Positions 1 through 7,964 of a stretch of 37,002 nucleotides of DNA are shown here, piece after piece. Origin of the DNA: Lachnoclostridium sp. UBA1241 (GTDB taxonomy: Bacteria > Bacillota > Clostridia > Lachnospirales > Lachnospiraceae). Under the pieces are notes generated by a model, which saw only the letters and a list, made by a program, of their open reading frames with translations, was not told the origin of the DNA and did no database searches. Where the stretch lies: contig DBWJ01000012.1 of the NCBI GenBank assembly GCA_002308955.1, positions 266-37,267 of the forward strand. The letters run 5' to 3'. A program made the position numbers and the translations under genes. Position 1 is the first letter of the stretch. Every line of letters begins with the position of its first letter.

Positions 1-1055
1 TGGATGCTTTCAACGGCTGGCAGCTTGTTAAGGAACTGAAGAAGGCAACCGGACTTCCGGCTGCAACGAGCTTCAAGCACGTTTCCCCGGCCGGCGCCGC
101 AGTAGGCCTTCCGCTTACCGACACGCTCCGTAAGATTTACTGGGTGGACGATCTCGGAGAGCTTTCCCCGCTTGCCTGCGCATACGCAAGAGCAAGAGGC
201 GCGGACCGTATGAGCTCCTTCGGCGATTTCATCGCGCTTTCGGACGTATGTGACGTTCCCACCGCGAACATGATCAAGAGAGAAGTATCCGACGGTATCA
301 TCGCTCCCGGTTATGAGCCCGAGGCACTTGAGATTCTTAAGACCAAGAAGAAGGGCAATTACAACGTTATTCAGATTGATGAGAATTACGTTCCCGCCGC
401 CCTTGAGCGCAAGCAGGTTTACGGCATCACCTTCGAGCAGGGAAGAAACGAACTGAAGATTGACGACAACCTTTTTGCAAGCATCCCCACCAAGAACAAG
501 GAACTCCCTGAGCTTGCGAAGATCGACCTGATCATTTCCCTGATCACGCTGAAGTACACACAGTCCAACTCGGTATGCTACTGTAAGGGCGGCCAGGCTA
601 TCGGTATCGGCGCGGGACAGCAGTCCAGAATTCACTGCACGCGTCTTGCCGGCTCCAAGGCCGACAATTGGTGGCTCCGTCAGTCCCCGCAGGTTCTTAA
701 CCTTCCGTTCCTTGACACCATCGGACGCGCGGACCGCGACAACGCCATCGACCTTTATATCGGTGAGGATTACATGGACGTGCTTGCCGAGGGCAAATGG
801 CAGAACATCTTCAAGGTAAAGCCCGAAGTCTTCACCGCGGAAGCGAAGCGCGCATGGCTTTCGAAGAACACCGACGTAGCGCTCGGCTCTGACGCGTTCT
901 TCCCGTTCAGCGATAACATCGAACGTGCTTTCCGAAGCGGCGTTAAGTACATCGCAGAGCCCGGCGGATCCGTTCGTGACGACCTTGTCATTCAGGCTGC
1001 CGACGACCATGACATGTTCATGGCATTTACCGGAATCCGTCTGTTCCACCACTAA
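1..1055 (+). CDS. AICAR formyltransferase-like protein (partial, 5' end outside window)
   Basis: Transfers a formyl group from 10-formyl-tetrahydrofolate to AICAR, the penultimate step of purine synthesis. The reading frame is open from the first bases of the window (frame of base 3), so the start lies upstream; a GTG at 144 is internal. Visible motifs match the transformylase half of PurH: FKHVSPAGAAVG near the left edge (the Lys-His pair is the catalytic region of the family), then KGGQAIGIGAGQQSR, ASDAFFPF-like GSDAFFPFSD and EPGGSVRDD near the C-terminus. The C-terminal IRLFHH end also matches PurH. About 350 residues are visible. The common clostridial form is a stand-alone protein of about 390 residues without the IMP cyclohydrolase domain, which I infer here, but the missing N-terminus prevents certainty. 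A terminator-like hairpin follows at 1112-1163. Confidence 0.88.
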   Translation, partial: DAFNGWQLVKELKKATGLPAATSFKHVSPAGAAVGLPLTDTLRKIYWVDDLGELSPLACAYARARGADRMSSFGDFIALSDVCDVPTANMIKREVSDGIIAPGYEPEALEILKTKKKGNYNVIQIDENYVPAALERKQVYGITFEQGRNELKIDDNLFASIPTKNKELPELAKIDLIISLITLKYTQSNSVCYCKGGQAIGIGAGQQSRIHCTRLAGSKADNWWLRQSPQVLNLPFLDTIGRADRDNAIDLYIGEDYMDVLAEGKWQNIFKVKPEVFTAEAKRAWLSKNTDVALGSDAFFPFSDNIERAFRSGVKYIAEPGGSVRDDLVIQAADDHDMFMAFTGIRLFHH

Positions 1056-1111
1056 AAGGATGTCCTGCATGACGTAGGATTAAGGAATACAGTTGATTCA
1101 TATGATATTTT

Positions 1112-1163
1112 AAGCAGGCTGTTACGCTGTAAGTTGATTTGAGGCGTGGCGGCCTGCTTTTTT
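1112..1163 (+). terminator. Probable terminator of the AICAR formyltransferase gene
   Basis: AAGCAGGC (1112-1119) pairs with GCCTGCTT (1152-1159), and the T-run extends to 1163. The loop is long (32 bases) but contains a smaller TTAC-GCT-GTAA hairpin. It lies 57 bases after the stop codon. Confidence 0.55.
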
Positions 1164-1243
1164 GTTGCCTCGTGGCGGCTTTCTGATTTGTTGCTGGTGA
1201 CTGCTTTCTGATTTGTTGCTGGTGGCGGCTTTCTGATTGGCAA
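1154..1243. repeat. 25-bp tandem repeat, two full copies plus degenerate flanking copies
   Basis: Full units begin at 1179 and 1204, each starting CTTTCTGATTTGTTGCTGGTG, and a truncated third begins at 1229 (CTTTCTGATTGG). A degenerate copy precedes them (1154-1178, TTTTTTGTTGCC then CGTGGCGG). The period is exactly 25 bp. I see no coding signal. It sits just left of hairpin array A and is unrelated to it in sequence. Confidence 0.75.
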
Positions 1244-1287
1244 TTCGTGTAATAGAGAGAATGTTGGGAACTCGGATGGGGGCATCC

Positions 1288-1586
1288 TCACACCAAACTG
1301 AGAGGTGTAGAGGCCCGGTGTGAGGGCAGAGCAAGAAAACTCACACTGAGCGGAAGAAGGAGGATTTCGGGTGTGATGAAAAAGCCGTAGAAATCACATC
1401 GGATGGAAGGCTTTCTAATCCGAGTGTGAAGACTTCGTAAAGAAACTCACACAATCCGGAGTTAACTAACGGTAAGTGTGAAAAATACCAAAAAAGAATA
1501 ACACCGAATACCTGTTTTGCGTGTTCGGTGTGAAAACACAGCATAAAAGATAACACCGGAGCGGCAAAATGCGCGCCCCGGTGTGA
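1288..1586. repeat. Hairpin array A: six inverted-repeat units, period 52-53 bp, arms TCACACC/GGTGTGA
   Basis: Left arms start at 1288, 1341, 1394, 1447, 1499 and 1551 (TCACACC, TCACACT, TCACATC, TCACACA, TAACACC, TAACACC). Right arms start at 1317, 1370, 1423, 1475, 1527 and 1580 (GGTGTGA three times in units 1, 2 and then 5 and 6; AGTGTGA in units 3 and 4). Each unit spans 35-36 bp with a 21-22 bp interior that is not conserved. All five linkers between units are exactly 17 bp and A-rich on this strand. Some stems extend: unit 1 outward (CC/GG), unit 3 inward (CGGAT/ATCCG), unit 5 inward (GAA/TTC). The array fills the gap between two convergent genes and ends 21 bp before the stop codon of the ygjP-like gene. 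No identity is recognised. Confidence 0.9.
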
Positions 1587-1607
1587 AAAATGCAAAGAAA
1601 ACAGGCT

Positions 1608-2321
1608 TTACCAGCTCAGGATCTGCTTTTCGATTGCCTTCAGTTCCTTGCGGCGGTCCTTGTAGTCCGGAAGGACGGCGCCGACCTGCGCCCAGAAGGA
1701 TTTGCTGTGGTTCATCTCGATGCGGTGGCAGAGCTCGTGGACAATGACGTAATCGGAGAGGCGTTCGGACAGAAGGATCAGCTTCCAGTGCAGATTCAGG
1801 TTGCCTTCCGATGAGCAGCTGCCCCAGCGCGTTTTGGTCTCGCGGATGGTGAGGCGGTTGTAGGTGATGCCCATGCGGTGGGCGAATTTCTCAACGCGGG
1901 CGGCGAGGTAGGCCTTGGCGTATTTGCGGCCCCAGGCGTCGATGGCGGCCTGTACGCGCTCGGACGAAAGATTGGTCCCGCGGACGGCAAGGATCGTGCG
2001 ACGCATGTCCGGGTGCAGGGCGACAACGATATTGTCTCCGGCGTCCGGAATCTCTTGAAGCATCAGTTCGGCGGCACCGCCGTGGAGCGGAAAGAGCGCG
2101 CCGTCAAAATACCGGTTCGCGGGAGCCGGCTCGGCAAGCCCCTCATCGATGACACGCGTTACGGTATCCCGGATCCAGTCCTTCTTCTCCGCGACAATTC
2201 TCCGGATTGTGCTTTCCGGCGTCCCGTAGGGCGCGCGAACCTCCACACTGCCGTCCCGGTGCACATGAATCCCTACCGTGCGGCGATGGGAAAATCGAAT
2301 TGTGTAAGGAATGTCTGCCAT
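1608..2321 (-). CDS. YgjP-like (DUF45) zinc metallopeptidase
   Basis: Predicted cytoplasmic zinc-dependent metallopeptidase of the YgjP/DUF45 (WLM-related) family; substrate unknown. The 237-residue protein is full length for the family. It has the typical N-terminal beta-rich region (IRFSHRRTVGIHVHRDGSVEVRAP), the conserved TRWGSCSSEGNLNLHWKL block, and the metal site HELCH (His195, Glu196, His199) followed by NHS (His205) and FWAQV near the C-terminus. The start is supported by an AGGAGG ribosome site (2327-2332 complement) 5 bases upstream and a promoter at 2349-2377 on the same strand. It is divergent from the GH25 lysozyme gene, and its 3' end abuts hairpin array A. Confidence 0.9.
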   Translation of the reverse strand: MADIPYTIRFSHRRTVGIHVHRDGSVEVRAPYGTPESTIRRIVAEKKDWIRDTVTRVIDEGLAEPAPANRYFDGALFPLHGGAAELMLQEIPDAGDNIVVALHPDMRRTILAVRGTNLSSERVQAAIDAWGRKYAKAYLAARVEKFAHRMGITYNRLTIRETKTRWGSCSSEGNLNLHWKLILLSERLSDYVIVHELCHRIEMNHSKSFWAQVGAVLPDYKDRRKELKAIEKQILSW

Positions 2322-2348
2322 GCGGGCCTCCTGCGCTTTTCTGTATCC

Positions 2349-2377
2349 ATCATAAACGATACGTCCCGTTCCGTCAA
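2349..2377 (-). promoter_or_regulatory. Sigma-A type promoter of the ygjP-like gene
   Basis: On the minus strand, TTGACG (-35, complement 2372-2377), a 17-base spacer and TATGAT (-10, complement 2349-2354). Back-to-back with the GH25 promoter. Confidence 0.65.
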
Positions 2378-2411
2378 TGAAAACGCGTCCGCCGTTCCCT
2401 TTTCTTTTTTC

Positions 2412-2440
2412 TTGTATCTTGCGCCGTTTCCCTGTATAAT
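2412..2440 (+). promoter_or_regulatory. Sigma-A type promoter of the GH25 lysozyme gene
   Basis: TTGTAT (2412-2417), 17-base spacer, TATAAT (2435-2440), placed 35 bases before the ATG. Confidence 0.65.
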
Positions 2441-2475
2441 AAAATGGAATATGTCCTAAGAACAGGGGAGTTATT

Positions 2476-4131
2476 ATGGAACAGGAAGAAATTCTTACGC
2501 AATTGAAAAAGCATCTTAAGGTATGGCGCGCCGCGGCGTGGGTATTGTTACTCCTTTTCGCTGCTGTCGCAACATGCCTTGTTTTGGTTCTGTTTCAGGA
2601 CGGAAGGAAGAAGGATAACAAGGAAACAGGCGATACTACACATGTAGTACAGAATCGTTTTGTTGTCGCCGACGCCGTGAAAACAGCCAATGAATACTCG
2701 AACCATGACTGCATCGTAAAGCCCGCGCAGATTATGGGCTATGAGTACCTTTCGCTTTCTTACGCGAACGGCCTTACAATTTATCTTCGAAACGAATATC
2801 CGCCGGAGGGCACGGACGAAGGAACGGATCTTCCGGTTTTGATCTCGAACGGGTCGGAATTCCGCGAATGTAAGAATAAGATCACGGTCGAGAACTTAAA
2901 GGAACTTTCCGAACAGAAGCCCTTCGTGCACGGAGAAGGAGAATACCTTTTCTTCACAAACTCGGACGGCACGTACGGCTTTATCAACATGCTGACGCTT
3001 GATGAAGCGGTAAATGTGAACCCCAAAGACCTGGCTGCGTCTTATTTTACGCTTGAGGATATCGGCGACGACCATGTGAAGGTGAAGGCAGGGGGCGCGG
3101 AGTTCGTATTCCATTCGGCCAATCATACGGTTTCCTTTGAAGGCTTCGAGGTGACGGATGAGGAGCATATGCTTAACGTATCGACGCCTGTGTGCCTCGG
3201 AAGCGGGGAGTACATCGGTTATCTCGATGCAACGATCGTGCCGTCGGGAGACCGCTTTACGCTTATTAACGCGAAGTTCGGCGCATATGTCGGATTCGAT
3301 TACGAGGACCCGCAGAGTACGAAGATCATCGAGCCCATCGCGGCGCCGATCGAGAATCCGATCGTGCTTACCGGTTCGGGGCGGTACTATCTGCCGCGGT
3401 TTGAGCGTGTCGGAACGCACAGCTACAACTGGGACAACCTTGTGATCAAGGAGAACGGTTTCCGCTATCTGACGGACGATGACGGCAATGTCATCTCGCG
3501 GATGGGTGTCGACGTTTCCTACTATAACAACAGCAACGGCGCGATTGACTGGGCGAAGGTGAAGAAGGCCGGAATCGATTTTGCGATTGTCAGGATTGGT
3601 TATCGCGGCGTTTCCCAGGGATCGGTCGACGGGGACAGCTATGCGAAGACGAACATTCAGGAGGCCGCCGCTGCCGGACTGGATGTCGGCGTATATTTCT
3701 ACACGCAGGCAATTACCGAGGAAGAGGCCATTGAAGAGGCCGATTTCGTGCTGAAGAAGATAGCGGAGTACGGCGCGGAGAACATCACGCTCCCCCTTGT
3801 CATCGACACCGAGCTCTATGAGCCCAAGCAGACCGCGCGGGGCAATCTGCTGACGCGTGAGCAGAGAACGAAATGCATCGTCGCATTTTGCGAAAGAGTC
3901 AAGGCGGCCGGCTACACGCCGATGGTTTACTCAAGCCTTCGCTGGTCGATCATGAGCTATGACCGGGATGCGGTGGCGGATTATCCGTTCTGGTTTGCTT
4001 ATTACGGCGAGCGGTCCTCGTACCGTTTTGACTATGCAATCTGGCAGTACACGAGCGAGGGAAGCGTTCCCGGTATTACCGGCGAGGTGGACCTTGATAT
4101 GATGCTCGATTATTCCGTGATCAAGAAATAG
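2476..4131 (+). CDS. Membrane-anchored GH25 family lysozyme (N-acetylmuramidase)
   Basis: Predicted peptidoglycan hydrolase cutting the MurNAc-GlcNAc bond outside the membrane. 551 residues. Residues about 18-40 form a hydrophobic anchor (WVLLLLFAAVATCLVLVLF) without an obvious cleavage site, so it is probably a tethered protein. Residues about 45-335 form a large extracytoplasmic region that I do not recognise. The C-terminal GH25 domain starts at MGVDVSYYNN (Asp346) and carries AIVRIGYRG, DVGVYFYTQA, the catalytic pair VIDTE (Asp444, Glu446) and AIWQYTSEGSVPGITGEVDLD. GGGGAG ribosome site 5 bases before the ATG. The next gene follows after 62 bases without a visible terminator, so the two may be co-transcribed. 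Confidence 0.9.
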   Translation: MEQEEILTQLKKHLKVWRAAAWVLLLLFAAVATCLVLVLFQDGRKKDNKETGDTTHVVQNRFVVADAVKTANEYSNHDCIVKPAQIMGYEYLSLSYANGLTIYLRNEYPPEGTDEGTDLPVLISNGSEFRECKNKITVENLKELSEQKPFVHGEGEYLFFTNSDGTYGFINMLTLDEAVNVNPKDLAASYFTLEDIGDDHVKVKAGGAEFVFHSANHTVSFEGFEVTDEEHMLNVSTPVCLGSGEYIGYLDATIVPSGDRFTLINAKFGAYVGFDYEDPQSTKIIEPIAAPIENPIVLTGSGRYYLPRFERVGTHSYNWDNLVIKENGFRYLTDDDGNVISRMGVDVSYYNNSNGAIDWAKVKKAGIDFAIVRIGYRGVSQGSVDGDSYAKTNIQEAAAAGLDVGVYFYTQAITEEEAIEEADFVLKKIAEYGAENITLPLVIDTELYEPKQTARGNLLTREQRTKCIVAFCERVKAAGYTPMVYSSLRWSIMSYDRDAVADYPFWFAYYGERSSYRFDYAIWQYTSEGSVPGITGEVDLDMMLDYSVIKK

Positions 4132-4193
4132 TAATGAATGGGAGTGTGCGGTTGTAGAACAAATCATATAAACAAAAGAAAGAGAGGACTGTT

Positions 4194-4877
4194 ATGACAC
4201 CCGGAAAGAGAGCATTAAAAGGCGTACTGATTGCATTGGGAGGTTCCTTCCTGCTAAGCGGAATTATTGTTTTGTTCTTCAGCAGGAACTGGCTTTTCGA
4301 TCTGATCACGGAACAGAAGAAATCCTACGACGCGCTTTCGGTCGATCTGGAGGATATGAAGCCCGGTGACCACGTAACGGTCGATGTCGTGTTTACGGCC
4401 GGCTATGCGATCACGAAAAGTGAGTGGCTCGGCAAAGGAAACACGGTATCCTATGCCTCCAACACACGCTATTATCTTGTACCCGTTCTTGATGAAAAGG
4501 ATGACTATCGGTTCGATCATTATGTGCTGGTAAGCAAAACCGGAAATTACAAGAAGATTGACGCAGCTGCGAAGGCCTTTCAAGCGTGGTGGAACGGCGA
4601 AGGCCCGATGCCGACGGAAACGGTTTATTCCGTGGACGGACGTGTTACCAGGCTGAACAAAAAGGAAAAGGAAGCTCTCGAGGAGTTCTTCGACGGCGAA
4701 GATTATGACGAATGGGTTCAGCCTTACGTCATAAGACCTTTCTGGGACGGAATGAACAGCGGTAAGAGCGGCGCTCTTGCGATGGTGATTGCTTCGATTA
4801 TTCTCATCGTAGTTAACACAATTGTTGTAATCATCGGATTCCGGATCGGGCATAAGAAGAAAAACAAGGCAGAATAG
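4194..4877 (+). CDS. Conserved two-helix membrane protein of unknown function
   Basis: 227 residues. One hydrophobic segment near the N-terminus (about residues 10-30, ALGGSFLLSGIIVLFF) and one near the C-terminus (about 195-217, ALAMVIASIILIVVNTIVVII) ending in a basic tail. The central region of about 160 residues should therefore sit outside the membrane; it is beta-rich in appearance and includes GDHVTVDVVFTAGYAIT. It resembles uncharacterised Firmicutes proteins of DUF6709 type, but I hold that loosely. Ribosome site GAGAGG before the ATG. It lies downstream of the GH25 lysozyme in the same direction, so a cell-envelope role is plausible but not shown. Confidence 0.6.
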   Translation: MTPGKRALKGVLIALGGSFLLSGIIVLFFSRNWLFDLITEQKKSYDALSVDLEDMKPGDHVTVDVVFTAGYAITKSEWLGKGNTVSYASNTRYYLVPVLDEKDDYRFDHYVLVSKTGNYKKIDAAAKAFQAWWNGEGPMPTETVYSVDGRVTRLNKKEKEALEEFFDGEDYDEWVQPYVIRPFWDGMNSGKSGALAMVIASIILIVVNTIVVIIGFRIGHKKKNKAE

Positions 4878-4879
4878 TA

Positions 4880-4908
4880 TTGACAAATGTTACGCATCAT
4901 GTTATAGT
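4880..4908 (+). promoter_or_regulatory. Sigma-A type promoter of clpB
   Basis: TTGACA (4880-4885), 17-base spacer, TATAGT (4903-4908). It starts 3 bases after the preceding stop codon. The -10 lies inside the left arm of a long dyad (see 4894-4953). Confidence 0.75.
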
Positions 4909-4953
4909 TGTGCTATGAGGTATAGAACAAACATAGCACATATAACATGATGC
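4894..4953. promoter_or_regulatory. Long interrupted dyad overlapping the clpB promoter (operator or terminator)
   Basis: GCATCATGTTAT (4894-4905) pairs with ATAACATGATGC (4942-4953), and TGTGCTATG (4909-4917) with CATAGCACA (4932-4940). That is 21 base pairs with a small asymmetric internal bulge and a 14-base loop. TTTTGTTTT follows. The dyad spans the -10 and the start site, so it is not a CIRCE and does not match the CtsR heptad repeat. It could be a repressor operator, or a terminator for the upstream gene overlaid on the promoter. Confidence 0.7.
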
Positions 4954-4992
4954 TTTTGTTTTACGAAGTCCGGATAGGAAGAAGGTGATTTT

Positions 4993-7575
4993 ATGAACAT
5001 TAACAAGTTTACACAGAAGTCCCTTGAGGCCGTGCAGGCTGCGGAGAAGATTGCATACGATTACGGCAATCCCGAGATTCGTTCCGAGCACCTTCTGTAT
5101 GCTCTGGTGAACGATTCGGAGGGTCTGATCCCGAAGCTTCTTTCGAAGATGGAGATCAACGCGACCGTGCTTTCGGCACAGCTTCGCGGACAGATTGAGA
5201 AGCTTCCGAGAGTGCAGGGCGGAAACACCGGTATCTCGCAGGGACTGAATAAGATTCTGATTTACGCTGAGGATGAGGCGAAGGCAATGGGAGACGCTTA
5301 TGTGAGCGTCGAGCATCTGTTCCTGTCGATTCTCAAGTACGCGGAGCGGGAGACCGCCGCGATCCTTCGTGAGTTTCGCATCGCAAGGGAGGACTTTTTA
5401 AAGGCCCTTGCAAGTGTAAGGGGCAACCAGCAGGTGAATACCGATAACCCCGAGGCAACCTACGACACGCTTGAGAAGTACGGCTACGACCTTGTTGAGC
5501 GGGCGAAGCAGCAGAAGCTGGACCCGGTAATCGGAAGAGATTCCGAGATCCGTAACGTTGTGCGGATTCTGTCCCGTAAGACGAAGAACAATCCGGTTCT
5601 GATCGGTGAACCCGGTGTCGGTAAGACGGCGGTTGTCGAGGGACTTGCGCAGCGTATCGTTGCCGGCGACGTGCCGGAGGGACTTAAGGATAAAAGCATA
5701 TTCGCTCTCGATATGGGCGCGCTTGTTGCGGGAGCCAAGTACCGCGGCGAGTTTGAGGAGCGTCTTAAGGCAGTGCTTGAAGACGTAAAGAACAGCGAGG
5801 GGAGAATCATTCTCTTCATCGATGAGCTGCATACGATTGTCGGCGCGGGCAAGACCGACGGCGCGATGGATGCCGGCAATATGTTAAAGCCGATGCTTGC
5901 AAGAGGTGAACTCCACTGTATCGGCGCTACAACATTGAATGAATACCGTCAGTACGTCGAAAAGGACGCGGCGCTTGAGCGTCGTTTCCAGCCGGTTATG
6001 GTAGACGAGCCGACGGTTGAGGATACCATAAGCATCCTCCGTGGATTGAAGGAACGTTACGAGGTATATCACGGCGTGAAGATCAGTGACGGCGCGTTGG
6101 TGAACGCAGCTGTTCTTTCGAACCGTTATATAAGCGACCGGTTCCTTCCCGACAAGGCGATTGACCTCGTGGATGAGGCATGCGCCCTTATAAAGACCGA
6201 ACTGGATTCGATGCCGACCGAACTGGACGAAGCGAAGCGTTCCATGATGCAACTGGAGATTGAGGAGGCTGCGCTTAAGAAGGAAGAGGACGCACTCAGT
6301 AAAGAGCGTCTTGCGGCATTACAGAAGGAACTCGCAAAGGCGAAGGAGGATTTCGAGTCCGCGAAGGCACAGTGGGATGCCGAGAAAGCGGAGCTTGAGG
6401 GCGTCCGGAAGCTGAAAGAGGAAATCGAAGAAGTTAACCGTCAGATTGCGGACGCGCAGCGCAGCTACAATCTTGATAAGGCGGCGGAACTTACTTACGG
6501 AAAACTGCCGCAGTTAAAGAAGGCACTCGCCGCAGCGGAAGAGGATATCCGCGCCAAAGGACACACGATGGTACACGAGACCGTCGACGAGGAGGAGATT
6601 GCGAAGATTGTCTCCAAGTGGACGGGAATTCCGGTAGCGAAGCTTAACGAGAGCGAGCGGAATAAGACGCTTCATCTTGCGGACGAGCTGCACCGTCGTG
6701 TCATCGGCCAGGACGAAGCCGTTGCAAGGGTGACGGAAGCCATCATGCGTTCGAAGGCGGGCATCAAGGATCCGAACCGGCCTATCGGTTCGTTCCTGTT
6801 CTTAGGACCTACCGGTGTCGGTAAGACCGAGCTTGCGAAGGCACTTGCCGAAGCTTTGTTTGATAACGAAACGAATATGGTCCGTATCGATATGAGTGAG
6901 TATATGGAGAAGTATTCCGTATCCCGTCTGATCGGAGCGCCTCCCGGATATGTCGGTTACGACGAGGGCGGCCAGCTTACGGAAGCCGTACGGCGTAAGC
7001 CCTACAGCGTCGTTCTGTTCGATGAGGTCGAGAAGGCTCATCCCGATGTGTTCAACGTCCTGTTACAGGTTCTCGATGACGGACGGATTACGGATTCGCA
7101 GGGACGTACGGTGGACTTCAAGAATACGATTCTGATCATGACCTCGAATATCGGCTCGGAGTATCTGCTTACGGGCGTCAAGGAAGACGGCACGATTTCC
7201 ACGGAGGCGGAGGACGCTGTCATGCGTGACCTTCGGGCGCATTTCCGTCCGGAGTTTCTGAACCGTCTTGATGAGACGATTCTCTTTAAGCCGCTTACGA
7301 AGGACAACATTCGAAGCATCATCACGCTTCTTACGAAGCGTCTCAATGACCGGCTTCATGAGCGGCAGGTGAGCGTACGTTTCACCGACGCGGCGATCGA
7401 CCTTGCCTGCGAAAAGGCATACGATCCGGTTTACGGCGCAAGACCTCTGAAGCGGTACCTGCAGACCAATGCGGAGACGATGAGCGCAAGAATGATCCTA
7501 GAGGATCAGGTACATGCCGGCGATACAATCGTTATCGATGTCGTGGACGGTGTGCTGACGGCGCATGTCGAGTAA
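4993..7575 (+). CDS. clpB: ATP-dependent disaggregase ClpB (Hsp100)
   Basis: Cytoplasmic hexameric AAA+ chaperone that extracts polypeptides from aggregates together with DnaK. 860 residues, the usual length. Order: two N-terminal Clp_N repeats (residues 1-145), AAA-1 with Walker A GEPGVGKT (205-212) and Walker B IILFIDELHT, the ClpB-specific coiled-coil middle domain (about 400-530, rich in Glu/Lys), AAA-2 with Walker A GPTGVGKT (605-612), pore loop GYVGYDEGG, and the C-terminal small domain (DPVYGARPLKRYLQ). The middle domain separates it from ClpC/ClpA, and no ClpP-binding loop is apparent. The ribosome site GAAGAAGG precedes the ATG. A dedicated promoter with a large dyad lies upstream, and hairpin array B lies downstream. 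Confidence 0.97.
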   Translation: MNINKFTQKSLEAVQAAEKIAYDYGNPEIRSEHLLYALVNDSEGLIPKLLSKMEINATVLSAQLRGQIEKLPRVQGGNTGISQGLNKILIYAEDEAKAMGDAYVSVEHLFLSILKYAERETAAILREFRIAREDFLKALASVRGNQQVNTDNPEATYDTLEKYGYDLVERAKQQKLDPVIGRDSEIRNVVRILSRKTKNNPVLIGEPGVGKTAVVEGLAQRIVAGDVPEGLKDKSIFALDMGALVAGAKYRGEFEERLKAVLEDVKNSEGRIILFIDELHTIVGAGKTDGAMDAGNMLKPMLARGELHCIGATTLNEYRQYVEKDAALERRFQPVMVDEPTVEDTISILRGLKERYEVYHGVKISDGALVNAAVLSNRYISDRFLPDKAIDLVDEACALIKTELDSMPTELDEAKRSMMQLEIEEAALKKEEDALSKERLAALQKELAKAKEDFESAKAQWDAEKAELEGVRKLKEEIEEVNRQIADAQRSYNLDKAAELTYGKLPQLKKALAAAEEDIRAKGHTMVHETVDEEEIAKIVSKWTGIPVAKLNESERNKTLHLADELHRRVIGQDEAVARVTEAIMRSKAGIKDPNRPIGSFLFLGPTGVGKTELAKALAEALFDNETNMVRIDMSEYMEKYSVSRLIGAPPGYVGYDEGGQLTEAVRRKPYSVVLFDEVEKAHPDVFNVLLQVLDDGRITDSQGRTVDFKNTILIMTSNIGSEYLLTGVKEDGTISTEAEDAVMRDLRAHFRPEFLNRLDETILFKPLTKDNIRSIITLLTKRLNDRLHERQVSVRFTDAAIDLACEKAYDPVYGARPLKRYLQTNAETMSARMILEDQVHAGDTIVIDVVDGVLTAHVE

Positions 7576-7655
7576 AGAGGACTGTTTGGTTCCAAATCGA
7601 ACGGTATAGTTCAAGCTTATCAGGGTTCGCTTTTGCCTATAATTTTGCCCGGGAA

Positions 7656-7956
7656 TCGACTCAATCCTTCCATTCGGGGGAGTTGGGTCGATGCCCGGGC
7701 TTTCTGTTTCAACCTATTTTTTTGTTTTCTTCGATTTGGGTCGACTGTTTTCCCGGATTTATCGACTCGGATTATCAGGTTTCACAATATGGGTCGAGTT
7801 TTGTCTCTCCGGCATCGACCCATATTCTTTTCACGAAAAGTTTGGGTCAAAATATGAATCGATATCATCGACTCAAACTCGCCGAGAGCGCGATTGGGGT
7901 CGATTTACTATCCCTTCCCGTGAACCCGATTTCACATTTTCTCCGGTATGGGTTGA
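7656..7956. repeat. Hairpin array B: six inverted-repeat units, exact 53-bp period, arms TCGACYC/GGGTCGA
   Basis: Left arms start at 7656, 7709, 7762, 7815, 7868 and 7921 (TCGACTC, TCAACCT, TCGACTC, TCGACCC, TCGACTC, TGAACCC). Right arms start at 7685, 7738, 7791, 7844, 7897 and 7950 (GGGTCGA, GGGTCGA, GGGTCGA, GGGTCAA, GGGTCGA, GGGTTGA). Every unit is 36 bp with a 22-bp variable interior, and every linker is 17 bp and mostly T-rich on this strand. Unit 6 shows a paired change (A in the left arm, T in the right) at the third position. In units 1, 3 and 5 the sixth left-arm base is T opposite G, a wobble if read as plus-strand RNA. Unit 1 is flanked by GCCCGGG on both sides. A possible degenerate extra unit (CGAAC/GTTCG) lies at about 7598-7629. 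The array fills the gap between convergent genes. Confidence 0.92.
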
Positions 7957-7964
7957 TATTCCGT

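Noticed and set aside
1288..1586. CRISPR array
   Set aside because: Period and unit size look superficially similar, but there is no conserved repeat of 20 bp or more. Only 7-base arms recur, both interior and linker vary, and no cas gene is present. The same holds for arrays B and C.
1052..1595. Minus-strand open frames of 70-84 codons in the first long gap
   Set aside because: Their peptides simply translate the 25-bp repeats and array A; composition is not protein-like.
7656..7956. Ordinary terminators or REP-type repeats as the explanation for the arrays
   Set aside because: Six evenly spaced units are not needed for termination, most units lack a T-run directly after the stem, array C lies between same-strand genes, and the arm words differ between loci, unlike REP or BOX elements.
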